Shown here: in pieces, positions 1 through 8,071 of the stretch | Position numbering within the stretch: position 1 is the first letter of the stretch | Layout: each line of letters begins with the position of its first letter | NCBI RefSeq assembly: GCF_004342685.1 | Contig: NZ_SMBZ01000003.1 | Span: 1-64,000 of the forward strand | Origin: Sphingobacterium alimentarium | Lineage (GTDB): Bacteria; Bacteroidota; Bacteroidia; Sphingobacteriales; Sphingobacteriaceae | Reading direction: 5' to 3' | DNA length: 64,000 bases | The notes under the pieces: generated by a model | Told to the model about the DNA's origin: nothing | The model's input: only the letters and a program-made list of their open reading frames with translations | The model's database searches: none | Translations under genes and position numbers: made by a program

Positions 1-2
1 TT

Positions 3-119
3 GACGGTACTAAAATGAGCCACTGCTGTTGGTTAGTTTCTAGAATACAAAATCGTAATCTAATTATATAAATACAAATCTAAAGGACGGTACTGGTAAA
101 AATTATTAAAACTAACCAA
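3..119. repeat. Short direct and inverted repeats near left edge
   Basis: The 9-mer GACGGTACT occurs at 3-11 and again at 86-94. An 11-bp inverted repeat, TTGGTTAGTTT at 29-39 and AAACTAACCAA at 109-119, lies around it. No open reading frame of note fills bases 1-277, so this part of the 344-base gene-free left end holds only these repeats and, after them, a terminator. The pattern could be the worn end of a transposable element or a regulatory region of a gene left of the window; the sequence does not decide. Confidence 0.35.
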
Positions 120-277
120 TACTTCCGTAAAATCGACGATCAGAAGATAGTTGCCGGAAACATATTGCCCTATCGAAAAAAACGTAGATTATTTGTAGTG
201 TGTTATCCTACGATTACCTCAGTATATATAGCGCGAGTCAATGTCATATCCAATAATCCCACACCTCCATAAAAGCA

Positions 278-305
278 AAAAGAGCTAATCATGATTAGCT
301 CTTTT
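278..305. terminator. Bidirectional intrinsic terminator
   Basis: A 13-bp perfect stem (AAAAGAGCTAATC at 278-290, GATTAGCTCTTTT at 293-305) with a very short loop is flanked by A and T runs. It lies 40 bases after the stop of the DUF389 gene on the minus strand and would also stop rightward transcripts entering from the left edge. Confidence 0.8.
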
Positions 306-344
306 ATAGAAATTACTTTGTGAAAAATAGAATGCTTTACTTTC

Positions 345-1637
345 CTATTTCAAGGGTACAATATTAATCGCGTTATTAGGCAGTTTATACGACAGCCACT
401 TATTAAGCGATTCCACTTCTTCTGCTGAAAGTGTGTTTCGATGAATCAAATAATACTGATATTCTGAACTGTCTTTGTTGATATAAACATTTTGCTTACC
501 TAAAGAAAAAGGTGCGAGATTGGGATATAATATATTCAATTCTTCCAATAGTTTATCTTCATCCAATTTGAAGCTTTTAAGCTCGTTTTTGAGGTTTTGT
601 ATGGTGATATCCTTTTGGTTCACATATTCATTTTGTTTGCTGATTTCTTCCAGAATGTCTTTTCTTAAGTCAGAACTATCTTGACGTATGAGCAAATCTG
701 TATTATGGATATCATATAATTCCATTTTCTGATTTAACTCTTGTAATTCGCCCACAGAAAATCTCTTATCAAGAAATGCGAGTTCTAGTTTTTTTGGCCT
801 ACTATTGAATTGTGTCTTCTGATAAATCAACGTATACCCTTTATAGACCAATTCATTCTGAATAAATTTATCTATATTTTGAGTAAACTTCTTCTCTTCT
901 AATAGAACATACGCGAGATAAAAACTAGGCACCAACATCACGACGATTAAAACAGAAATAGTTTTAGTAATCCGTGATTCTCTTGCTTTGTCCACAAACT
1001 TTATCTTCGGATATTTTAGAAATTTGACGATAAAGAAGGTAGATATACAGATGAAAAAACAATTAATAAGATATAGATAAATTGCTCCACCGAAATAGGA
1101 AATATTGCCGATCGCCAGACCATATCCAGCTGTACACAGGGGAGGCATTAAGGCCGTAGCGATTGCCACACCCGGAATAGGATTTCCTTTTTCTACCCTT
1201 GTAATTGCAATTACGCCAACAAGTCCACCAAAGAAAGCTATGATAACATCGTAAATATTAGGGGATGTCCTGGCAAGCAGTTCGGATTGCGCATCCTTAA
1301 AGGGGCTGATTAAGAAATATAAAAACGATACAAATAAACTGACAAGGGTAGCGGTCAATAAATTTTTACCGGACTTCTTAAGTAAATCAAAATCATACGT
1401 CCCGAGTGCAAAACCAGCTCCGACAATAGGCCCCATCAGTGGACTGATAAGCATGGCACCTATTATAACCGCAGTAGAGTTAACATTTAGGCCAACGGAT
1501 GCAATTACTATGGCACAGGCCAAAATCCATAAATTAGCTCCTTTGAACGTTATATTTGCAGTAACATTATCGAGAACCTTATCCTTAGCATCTTCACCAT
1601 CATGAAGATTGAAAAATTTGTAAATACTTCTTAGCAT
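345..1637 (-). CDS. DUF389 family membrane protein
   Basis: The 430-residue protein has about six hydrophobic segments between residues 30 and 245, with the DUF389 signature of small-residue-rich helices (GAMLISPLMGPIVGAG near residues 60-75, and ALMPPLCTAGYGLAIG near 162-177). A soluble C-terminal half with a coiled-coil-like stretch (about 315-355) follows. The family consists of inner-membrane proteins of unknown biochemical role. The gene follows nhaA in the same direction with a hairpin in the 69-base gap, so it may have its own transcript or be read through at lower level. Family assignment is firm; function is not known. Confidence 0.88.
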   Translation of the reverse strand: MLRSIYKFFNLHDGEDAKDKVLDNVTANITFKGANLWILACAIVIASVGLNVNSTAVIIGAMLISPLMGPIVGAGFALGTYDFDLLKKSGKNLLTATLVSLFVSFLYFLISPFKDAQSELLARTSPNIYDVIIAFFGGLVGVIAITRVEKGNPIPGVAIATALMPPLCTAGYGLAIGNISYFGGAIYLYLINCFFICISTFFIVKFLKYPKIKFVDKARESRITKTISVLIVVMLVPSFYLAYVLLEEKKFTQNIDKFIQNELVYKGYTLIYQKTQFNSRPKKLELAFLDKRFSVGELQELNQKMELYDIHNTDLLIRQDSSDLRKDILEEISKQNEYVNQKDITIQNLKNELKSFKLDEDKLLEELNILYPNLAPFSLGKQNVYINKDSSEYQYYLIHRNTLSAEEVESLNKWLSYKLPNNAINIVPLK

Positions 1638-1648
1638 GGCTGATAATA

Positions 1649-1680
1649 AAAAGGGAGCTGAAATTAATAAACTCCCTTTT
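1649..1680 (-). terminator. Terminator between nhaA and DUF389 gene
   Basis: Arms AAAAGGGAG (1649-1657) and CTCCCTTTT (1672-1680) form a 9-bp stem with a 14-base loop. Read on the minus strand it ends in a T run, placing a stop signal just after nhaA. Confidence 0.65.
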
Positions 1681-1706
1681 CATAACATGAAAATCTTTAA
1701 ATAGTT

Positions 1707-2888
1707 TTATTGTTTTGCAATGTGTTTGTTAGATTGTAGACGCAATACTATAAAGCCAATGATACCTGCTAATAATGAGGTAATTAGAATGCTCAATTTA
1801 GCTTCTGCGACATATATCGGGCTCGCGAAGGAAAGTATACCGATGAATATGGACATTGTAAATCCAATACCGGCTAGCAAACCCACACCAAATATATGCA
1901 TCCAATTGGCGCCTAGAGGCAGCGAACTTATTTTCAATTTGCTACACAAATACGAGGTCACAAGTATACCAATTGGCTTGCCTACTAATAATCCTAATCC
2001 TATACCCAAACCTAAACTATTCGTAAGTCCATTGATCATATTAGATTCCAGCGTAATATTGGTGTTAGCAAACGCAAATAGAGGAATAATAAAGAAATTG
2101 ACAGGCTTTACTAAGGCGTGCTCCAATCTTTCTAAAGGTGATTCGACAGCTGTATCATTGGTAGGTATAGTCATCGCTACTAAAACACCCGCGATAGTGG
2201 CATGTATACCTGAGTGATGAACAAAATACCAAATAAATACACCTGGAATGAGGTACAAATAGGGGTTTTGGATATTCATTCTGTTCATTGCTATTAATAT
2301 AGCCAATCCAGCTCCTGCGTACATCAGATAAGTAACATCAATCCCTGAAGAATAAAATAAGGCAATGACGAGAATCGCAATGAGGTCATCGACGATGGCT
2401 AGAGCCGCTAAAAATATTTTAAGGCTGGAAGGTATTTTATTACCTAAAAGGTTTATCACGGCTAATGCAAAAGCAATATCCGTAGCCATAGGGATACCCC
2501 ATCCGGTGCTTGTATCTTTCCCAGCATTAAGGCTTAAGTAGATAATAGCAGGCACTACAGCTCCTCCGATTGCACAGAGGATAGGCAGTGAAGCCTTTTT
2601 AGGGGAAGATAACTCGCCTTCGACAATCTCACGTTTAATCTCTAAACCCACTAACAAGAAAAAGATTGCCATCAAGCCATCATTAATCCACAGCAGTATA
2701 GAATAATTTAAATGTATAGATTCGCTTTCATAGCCAATTTTGTAATCTAAGAGATTCTGAAGCGAGGCGGACATGGAAGTATTTGCTATGATCAAGGAGA
2801 GTATCACACATATGAAGAGTAATATTCCTCCTGCATTACTGGATTTGAAAAAGACTTTGAAGACATTTAAATTAATGAATTGTGCCAT
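1707..2888 (-). CDS. nhaA: Na+/H+ antiporter NhaA
   Basis: The 393-residue length and the whole layout match NhaA, an inner-membrane antiporter that exports sodium in exchange for protons. The family landmarks are visible: the helix with LLVGLEIKREIVEGEL near residues 79-94, the MATDIAFALAVINLLG motif containing the conserved transport aspartate near 134-149, and the LAIVDDLIAILVIALFY segment with the paired ion-binding aspartates near 162-178. About eleven hydrophobic segments fit the fold. It sits 5 bases downstream of an AGCS symporter gene, so the two are probably cotranscribed; a sodium exporter next to a sodium-driven amino-acid importer is a sensible pairing. Confidence 0.96.
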   Translation of the reverse strand: MAQFINLNVFKVFFKSSNAGGILLFICVILSLIIANTSMSASLQNLLDYKIGYESESIHLNYSILLWINDGLMAIFFLLVGLEIKREIVEGELSSPKKASLPILCAIGGAVVPAIIYLSLNAGKDTSTGWGIPMATDIAFALAVINLLGNKIPSSLKIFLAALAIVDDLIAILVIALFYSSGIDVTYLMYAGAGLAILIAMNRMNIQNPYLYLIPGVFIWYFVHHSGIHATIAGVLVAMTIPTNDTAVESPLERLEHALVKPVNFFIIPLFAFANTNITLESNMINGLTNSLGLGIGLGLLVGKPIGILVTSYLCSKLKISSLPLGANWMHIFGVGLLAGIGFTMSIFIGILSFASPIYVAEAKLSILITSLLAGIIGFIVLRLQSNKHIAKQ

Positions 2889-2893
2889 AGGTA

Positions 2894-4321
2894 TTAGTTT
2901 TTATTCCAGATTTCCATATTAGGAAACTTGGTTTTGGAGTTATTGAATTCAGGATCTTTCCCTGATTTATATTGCTTGTTATAATCATTAAATAAGACAA
3001 GTACTTTTTTGTGCAATAGCAATATGGCTATAAGATTAAGCCATGCCATCAGACCTACGCCTATATCACCGAGATCCCAAGCTAATTTGGCTGTGCTGAT
3101 ACATCCCACAAAAACAGAAACTAGAATCAAAATTCGTAACGTGTAAAGGAGTATTTTGGCTGTATTTCGGGATTGGATAAAGCTAATATTGGTTTCGGCG
3201 ATATAATAATAAGCCATAATCGTAGTAAACGCAAAGAAGGTCAATGCTATTGCGACAAAGGAGTCGCCTATCAAAGGAAAATGGTGGGATACCGCCATTT
3301 GCGTATAAATAGGACCAACTTCTACATTTGGAATATTTTCGACAATAAAGCCGCCCTCTGGATGAGCAACATTGTATTTGCCCGTAAATAATATCATCAA
3401 AGCTGTAGCTGTGCATACAAATAATGTATCTACATACACCGAAAAACCTTGCACTAAACCTTGTTTAATAGGGTGGGACACTTCCGCAGCAGCGGCGGCA
3501 TGAGGTGCAGTACCTTGTCCTGCCTCGTTACTGTAGATACCTCGTTTTACCCCCCAGGCAATAGCTGTACCTACAATTCCGCCAAATGATGATTCAAGAT
3601 TAAATGCAGATTTGAATATTAAAGCGAATACCGCAGGAATCTGACTAAAATTCAAAACAATGATGATTATGGCCATGATTATATATAATCCTGCCATCAA
3701 AGGCACTACGTATTCCGCTATTTTGCCGATACGATTTACACCACCAATAATAATAAAACCTAATAGTGCACATAATAGACCGCCGATCAGATAGGGGGAA
3801 AGCCCAAAGGAATTATTCACAGCTACCGCTATACTATTACTTTGTACGCTGGGCAGCAGAAATCCGGTCGAGATAATGGTAACAATGGCAAAAGTCCAGG
3901 CAAAGGTTTTGTTATTCAGCCCCTTTTGGATATAATAAGCAGGACCACCTCTATATTGACCATCTTTGACTTCTTTGTACATCTGACCAAGTGTGGCTTC
4001 AATGATGGCCGACGAACTGCCTAAAAGTGCAATGGCCCACATCCAAAATACGGCACCAGGTCCACCCATTCCTATTGCCGTGGCGACGCCAGCGATATTT
4101 CCTGTTCCTACACGGCCAGATACTGCTAGTGAAAATGCTTGAAAAGAGGAGATACCCTTGTCCGATTTACCGCCTTTAAACAGCAGGGTTACCATTTGTT
4201 TTATATGGGTGATTTGAGGAAATCTGAATCGAATCGTTAAGAATATTCCGGTCAACAGACAGAGATAAACTAACGCATCTGACCAGACTATGTTATAAAT
4301 AAATTCTATGGTTTGCTGCAT
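2894..4321 (-). CDS. AGCS family alanine/glycine:cation symporter
   Basis: The 475-residue membrane protein carries the sodium:alanine symporter signature (VGTGNIAGVATAIGMGGPGA around residues 71-90) and the conserved segment GVKRGIYSNEAGQGTAPHAA near 257-276. About ten to eleven hydrophobic segments are present. Family members take up alanine or glycine with sodium ions. It is the first gene of a probable two-gene unit with nhaA, 5 bases apart. The exact amino-acid substrate cannot be read from the sequence. Confidence 0.93.
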   Translation of the reverse strand: MQQTIEFIYNIVWSDALVYLCLLTGIFLTIRFRFPQITHIKQMVTLLFKGGKSDKGISSFQAFSLAVSGRVGTGNIAGVATAIGMGGPGAVFWMWAIALLGSSSAIIEATLGQMYKEVKDGQYRGGPAYYIQKGLNNKTFAWTFAIVTIISTGFLLPSVQSNSIAVAVNNSFGLSPYLIGGLLCALLGFIIIGGVNRIGKIAEYVVPLMAGLYIIMAIIIIVLNFSQIPAVFALIFKSAFNLESSFGGIVGTAIAWGVKRGIYSNEAGQGTAPHAAAAAEVSHPIKQGLVQGFSVYVDTLFVCTATALMILFTGKYNVAHPEGGFIVENIPNVEVGPIYTQMAVSHHFPLIGDSFVAIALTFFAFTTIMAYYYIAETNISFIQSRNTAKILLYTLRILILVSVFVGCISTAKLAWDLGDIGVGLMAWLNLIAILLLHKKVLVLFNDYNKQYKSGKDPEFNNSKTKFPNMEIWNKN

Positions 4322-4539
4322 TTATAATTTATATTTAGTGGTATAGCGAGCTAAGATATAGAATATGGATTGAGGAGTTAAGAATTATTGCATAGATTCT
4401 ATCTATAGTGTTTTATATGTATTATAAATTATAATAAACGGTAACCTTTTTGTTACACAATTAGACTGCTTTTTAAAATTTGCAAATTAAAATAAACCCT
4501 GATTTTTTTAGACATCTTCTTCTGATTTATTTCTCCTAC

Positions 4540-5076
4540 CTAAAAATGTTTTCGTCTGTAATGTAGCTGTGTCAGTCCAGCATCAAATGTTTTTGTCTCC
4601 ACATGTTCGAGGATTAACTCAGGTACGCCTTCCTTGAATAGTCTTGTTCCCCCGCCGACCAAAACCGGTATGATCGAAATAATAAATTCATCTATCAAGT
4701 CGTGTTTTAATAATTCATTTATAACTTCCGCACCGCCATCACAATATATATTTTTACCGCTTTGAGCTTTCAATCTTTGTACTAATTCCTGCACATTACC
4801 AGTATAAAAAGTCGTTCTGCCGAGAGCTGGTCGTTCGGTTTTGGTAATCACATATACGTCACGGTCCCCATTATCATAATGTGAAGCGCCAACATGCTTT
4901 ACTACATAGTCGTATGTACGTCGACCAATTATTAAGGTATCGATGCTCGATGTGAATGCGGTATAGCCATAGTCTTCGCCTTCTTTTTCTACGAGGTCTA
5001 AGAAACTAAGGTCATCGTTTGGTTTTGCAATATAACCATCCAAACTCATGGCTATAAAAAGTGATAATTTGCGCAT
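4540..5076 (-). CDS. Dihydrofolate reductase family protein (RibD C-terminal-like)
   Basis: The 178-residue protein starts with the family pattern LFIAMSLDGYIA, and has IIGRRTYDYV near residue 50 and the glycine-rich nucleotide-binding piece IYCDGGAEVINELLK near 110-124, as in stand-alone RibD C-terminal-like (YyaP/YwjB type) reductases. These use NAD(P)H; the substrate of the stand-alone members is generally unknown. It is not a canonical folate-pathway FolA. The gene is isolated, 40 bases upstream of a small secreted-protein gene's end, with 218 bases of featureless AT-rich sequence on its other side. Confidence 0.88.
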   Translation of the reverse strand: MRKLSLFIAMSLDGYIAKPNDDLSFLDLVEKEGEDYGYTAFTSSIDTLIIGRRTYDYVVKHVGASHYDNGDRDVYVITKTERPALGRTTFYTGNVQELVQRLKAQSGKNIYCDGGAEVINELLKHDLIDEFIISIIPVLVGGGTRLFKEGVPELILEHVETKTFDAGLTQLHYRRKHF

Positions 5077-5112
5077 AGCAATTCCAGTTTATGCTTTATC
5101 TAAAAATAGGAT

Positions 5113-5499
5113 TTAATTATAACGGTCTTCTTCCTTTTCTTCCACTGTTAATTCGCGTTTGAGCACATAGTAAAATGATTTGGAATCATCCGATTCTATT
5201 ACGGAATACGAATTTACTAATTCCCACCCGAAGGAAGCCATGTAGTTTAAGGCATCAATAGAACTATTAAACTTCACTTCTTTTCCTTGTGCATCTAAAA
5301 GCATCCTTTTGTCTTTCCAAAATGAATATGCTTTTCCAAAATCTACCCTAATTCTGGGCTTAGAACTCAATATGCGCGAATTAGAAATGATTTCACTGTA
5401 TTCATACTTGGCTTGGGCTTTACTGAGCTTTATTTGTTCCTGTGCGGATACCAGATGGACTAGACAAATCGTGATTAAGGTAAGAAAGAGTTGCTTCAT
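5113..5499 (-). CDS. Small secreted protein of unknown function
   Basis: The 128-residue product begins with a clean signal peptide (MKQLFLTLITICLVHLVSAQ, cleavage probably before EQIK). The mature part is charged, with a segment around residues 80-115 (IDALNYMASFGWELVNSYSV) of the kind seen in small Bacteroidota periplasmic proteins of unknown role. No enzyme motif is seen. It runs in the same direction as the reductase gene 36 bases further on. Confidence 0.7.
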   Translation of the reverse strand: MKQLFLTLITICLVHLVSAQEQIKLSKAQAKYEYSEIISNSRILSSKPRIRVDFGKAYSFWKDKRMLLDAQGKEVKFNSSIDALNYMASFGWELVNSYSVIESDDSKSFYYVLKRELTVEEKEEDRYN

Positions 5500-5745
5500 A
5501 ATTTTAAATGATTTAAAATATTGTTCTCTTAAAAATATGATTTTATTCTACATAACAAGAATATAAAGAGTAACGAAAATAGGATATGAGGTATGAGGAC
5601 TGGTTTTATGCTGGGGATAGGGAAATATATGTAAGTGGGTAAGCAGAAAGTACAATTAAGAAGATCATACCTCCTAATCATAAAATCTTTGAATTTAAAG
5701 AATTACGAAAGATCCTGTTGTTCAGGCTTATCTATAGGGATGTTA

Positions 5746-6230
5746 CTAAGAGGGCTCAGCTGTGCAATGTACATCATATCGTACAGGGAAATTGCAAGAA
5801 TTAGCTATAAAACAAAGTTCATGGGCTTTCTCATGTAATGCGATCGCTTTCTCAATGGTAGAGTTGTCCTTCACGATGACTGTTGGTTCCAGGATCACTT
5901 CTATAATCTTTCCCGATCCGTCGGCATATGTTTCTAGGATAGCTTTTGCTTGGTCCGTGTAGGATACGAGTTCAATTTGATGTTGTGCGCAAACGTATAG
6001 ATAAGACATCATGTGGCAGGATGCCAAACTACTCAACAGTAAATCTTCAGGATTATACAGTGTAGGGTCACCCTTGAAGGCTTTAGCGGCAGATACTGAC
6101 AAATCAGCTTTTCCTTCAATACGAACAGTATGGCTTTTCGTTGAAATTCGAATCGAGTTAGTTGGGATTTGCTGTATTTTCTCCCTAGTGAGTGTGGTCT
6201 TGTGATTAATCCGTATATTTGAACTGTCAT
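5746..6230 (-). CDS. OsmC family protein, N-terminus apparently frameshifted
   Basis: The OsmC/Ohr fold is clear: the segment NPEDLLLSSLASCHMMSYLY carries the first redox cysteine and AHELCFIANSC carries the second, as in peroxide-reducing OsmC-like proteins. In the main frame the OsmC-like sequence continues upstream of the TTG at 6102 (IRISTKSHTVRIEGKADLS and NHKTTLTREKIQQIPTNS) to about 6210, but no ATG, GTG or TTG is found in that frame before the stop at 6313-6315. The only good ATG, at 6230, lies in another frame and gives MTVQIYG before the frames would have to switch. A one-base deletion near 6208-6211 would explain this. The gene may therefore be damaged, start at a rare codon, or contain a read error. 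Confidence 0.7.
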
Positions 6231-6283
6231 TAACAGCTATGCAACAGTCATTTGTGTAGTCATAATCATCAAATATTTTAAGA

Positions 6284-6595
6284 ATGCAAGAAGTACTACC
6301 TTTTGAGTTGTTTCAGTCAATTGCTGAGCAGCTAGGCTTCCATCATGAACCCGTTACAGTGGGAGAGAAGCATTATCGACCAATTGTATTTAAGGTCAAC
6401 AAGACTAACCATTACGTATTCTGTTTAACACCATTATTTATCGAGCCAGAAGATTTCTTTGATGGAGTTGGAGATGCTTACGATAAGTATTTGGACGGAA
6501 AGGACGCCGATGGGTACATGTTCTTTAGAGATATGAATCCTGATCAATTGAAGGTGCAAGTGGTAAATTGGTATTCGACGCTTGTAAACGAGTAA
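6284..6595 (+). CDS. Hypothetical protein, 103 residues
   Basis: A well-formed ORF with even amino-acid composition, no signal peptide and no membrane segment. It contains YDKYLDGKDADGYMFFRDMN in its second half, an acidic surface-like stretch. I do not recognise a family. It is divergent from the OsmC-like gene, with only about 50 bases between the two possible starts, and is followed by a 274-base gap without a gene before the tRNA. Confidence 0.65.
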   Translation: MQEVLPFELFQSIAEQLGFHHEPVTVGEKHYRPIVFKVNKTNHYVFCLTPLFIEPEDFFDGVGDAYDKYLDGKDADGYMFFRDMNPDQLKVQVVNWYSTLVNE

Positions 6596-6721
6596 AAAAG
6601 GGTACCTCCTCAATTAGAGACATTGGTCATTTCTGCTGGTCTATGTTCTTTAAACGAGGTTTGAGTGAGTAATATTATTCAAAAACATAAGCACCAGATC
6701 GTGTGTGTTGTCTCAAAATCG

Positions 6722-6790
6722 TGCTCCAAATAGCTTGCGCCAAAATTTACACCTCATATGCCTTAAATCGCTGGAAACACGGTTGGAGCA
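6722..6790. repeat. 8-bp inverted repeat in gene-free stretch
   Basis: TGCTCCAA at 6722-6729 is mirrored by TTGGAGCA at 6783-6790, and TTGCGCCAA occurs twice nearby. The stretch 6596-6830 has no supported gene; these short repeats are all that I see in it. Confidence 0.35.
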
Positions 6791-6830
6791 TGAAAAAGTT
6801 GCGCCAAGAATTGGGTAGTTCTGTTAAAAA

Positions 6831-6865
6831 ACAAAACCCTAATTCGTTAAGAATCAGGGTTTTGT
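6831..6865 (-). terminator. Terminator of the tRNA gene
   Basis: Arms ACAAAACCCT (6831-6840) and AGGGTTTTGT (6856-6865) pair perfectly, with an inner ATTC/GAAT stem. On the minus strand the hairpin is followed by a run of six T, right after the tRNA 3' end. Confidence 0.8.
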
Positions 6866-6869
6866 AAAG

Positions 6870-6943
6870 TGCTCCCAACTGGGCTCGAACCAGTGACCAA
6901 AAGATTATGAGTCTTCTACTCTAACCAACTGAGCTATAGGAGC
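6870..6943 (-). tRNA. tRNA with CAU anticodon, probably tRNA-Met
   Basis: The minus strand folds into a complete cloverleaf of 74 bases: acceptor GCTCCTA pairing with TGGGAGC, D arm starting GCTCAGTTGGTTAGAG, anticodon stem GAAGA/TCTTT around loop CTCATAA, and T arm ACTGG-TTCGAGC-CCAGT, with discriminator A. The anticodon is CAU. The first acceptor pair G1-C72 argues against an initiator tRNA. Elongator tRNA-Met is the first choice; a tRNA-Ile2 whose C34 is changed to lysidine has the same anticodon and cannot be excluded by reading alone. CCA is not encoded. Confidence 0.93.
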
Positions 6944-7018
6944 GCTTGTCTTATTGAGAATTAATTCCCTTTTGACGATGCAAATATTGATATTTGTAGG
7001 GAAAAAACCAAATTTAAA

Positions 7019-7651
7019 ATGCAAAAAATTGAAAATATTATACTCGATTACGGCAATGTAATTTTTATGATTGACTTCGATAAATCGCAACAGGCTTTTA
7101 CTCAATTAGGTATAAGTAATGTGGATGAAATATTCGCTCATTCGGGTCAAATCAAACTTTTTGATGATTTTGATAAAGGCCATATCAGTCCAGCGGAGTT
7201 TCGGGAGGGTATAAGAGATTTAAAGCAAAACAATACGCTTACTGACCAACAAATAGACCATGCGTGGAATGCCTTATTGCTGGGTGTGCCTGAAGGTAAG
7301 CATGAAATATTGATGCAGCTCAAAAGCAAGTATCGTACTTTTCTGCTTAGCAATAATAATGCGATTCACTATGCATACTGTATGCAGCATCTGCAAGATC
7401 AATATAGGATAGCCGACAACAGCGGTTTTTTCCAACAGGCTTATTATTCCCATACCATGGGGATGCGCAAGCCGAATGCGGATATTTTTGAATTTGTTCT
7501 ACGGGAGCAAGGCTTGAATCCCGCGACAACTTTGTTTATCGACGACAGCCCACAGCATTTGCGTACAGCGGCGGCTTTGGGAATGCATACTGCATTGTGC
7601 ACGAAAGAAGAACCGCTGGAAGTGCTGGTAAAGAAATGGGGACTCTTGTAG
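7019..7651 (+). CDS. HAD-IA family phosphatase, YihX-like
   Basis: The 210-residue protein has the haloacid dehalogenase core: nucleophile motif I in ILDYGNVIFMIDFD (residues 8-21), motif II in FLLSNNNAIH (about 109-118), the lysine of motif III in GMRKPNADIFEFVL, and motif IV in TLFIDDSPQHLRTA. The DYGNV form of motif I is typical of the YihX subgroup, which dephosphorylates sugar phosphates such as glucose 1-phosphate. The true substrate here is not known. It stands alone between the tRNA and rpsU. Confidence 0.9.
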   Translation: MQKIENIILDYGNVIFMIDFDKSQQAFTQLGISNVDEIFAHSGQIKLFDDFDKGHISPAEFREGIRDLKQNNTLTDQQIDHAWNALLLGVPEGKHEILMQLKSKYRTFLLSNNNAIHYAYCMQHLQDQYRIADNSGFFQQAYYSHTMGMRKPNADIFEFVLREQGLNPATTLFIDDSPQHLRTAAALGMHTALCTKEEPLEVLVKKWGLL

Positions 7652-7697
7652 GATTCTGTTCATGCAGGCCTATAGCGTATATTATTATTAATTTTGT

Positions 7698-7727
7698 TTT
7701 GATTTAAGGAAAATAATTCTACCTTTG
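7698..7727 (+). promoter_or_regulatory. Bacteroidota-type promoter of rpsU
   Basis: A TTTG box at 7698-7701 and a TACCTTTG box at 7720-7727, 18 bases apart, match the -33/-7 consensus of the Bacteroidota primary sigma factor. The start of transcription would be about 35-40 bases before the rpsU start codon. Confidence 0.75.
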
Positions 7728-7750
7728 CAGCACAAAGAATTTTACAAACG

Positions 7751-7759
7751 AAAGGAGGT
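7751..7759 (+). promoter_or_regulatory. Extended Shine-Dalgarno of rpsU
   Basis: AAAGGAGGT is a nine-base perfect match to the complement of the 16S rRNA 3' end, 11 bases before the rpsU ATG at 7771. Most genes in this window have no such site, so this one stands out; see the finding on rpsU autoregulation. Confidence 0.85.
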
Positions 7760-7770
7760 ATACAGGAACT

Positions 7771-7965
7771 ATGATTATCGTAAATGTTAAAGAGGGAGAA
7801 TCTTTAGATAGAGCATTGAAACGCTTCAAGAAGAAATTTGAGAAGACAGGGGTTTTACGTGAATTACGCTCTCGTCAAGCATACGAGAAGAAGTCTGTAA
7901 CTCGTCGTATTCAAGTTAAAAAAGCTATCTACAAACAAGGATTAAACCAGGAACCAGCTGTTTAA
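7771..7965 (+). CDS. rpsU: 30S ribosomal protein S21 (bS21)
   Basis: The 64-residue basic protein [20 protein letters not shown]... has the S21 pattern throughout, including [21 protein letters not shown], with residues in the usual order. bS21 lies next to the 3' end of 16S rRNA on the small-subunit platform; in Bacteroidota ribosomes it helps hide the anti-Shine-Dalgarno. The gene is monocistronic: own promoter, strong Shine-Dalgarno, and a strong terminator 25 bases after the stop. Confidence 0.97.
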   Translation: MIIVNVKEGESLDRALKRFKKKFEKTGVLRELRSRQAYEKKSVTRRIQVKKAIYKQGLNQEPAV

Positions 7966-7990
7966 TTTTTGTTCTCGAGCAAAATATAAA

Positions 7991-8021
7991 AGTCAATCCA
8001 ATCGGATTGACTTTTTTTTTT
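7991..8021 (+). terminator. rpsU terminator
   Basis: AGTCAATCC (7991-7999) pairs with GGATTGACT (8004-8012) over a four-base loop and is followed by a run of about ten T. Convergent with rpoN, whose stop is about 50 bases further on. Confidence 0.88.
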
Positions 8022-8071
8022 ATGTATTGAAATCAGATAAAATGACTTTTCAAAAGAAAAAGGAATTGTTG

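Noticed and set aside
1720-2217. 165-residue plus-strand ORF inside nhaA
   Set aside because: Antisense to a certain nhaA reading frame; no start signal, no family features.
5635-5838. 67-residue plus-strand ORF after the OsmC gene
   Set aside because: Overlaps the OsmC 3' end, has no ribosome-binding site and no recognisable features; the 246-base gap is otherwise empty.
6870-6943. Initiator tRNA-fMet or tRNA-Ile2 for the CAU tRNA
   Set aside because: A paired G1-C72 argues against an initiator tRNA. Ile2 cannot be excluded but is less likely than elongator Met; its identity elements were not decisive by eye.
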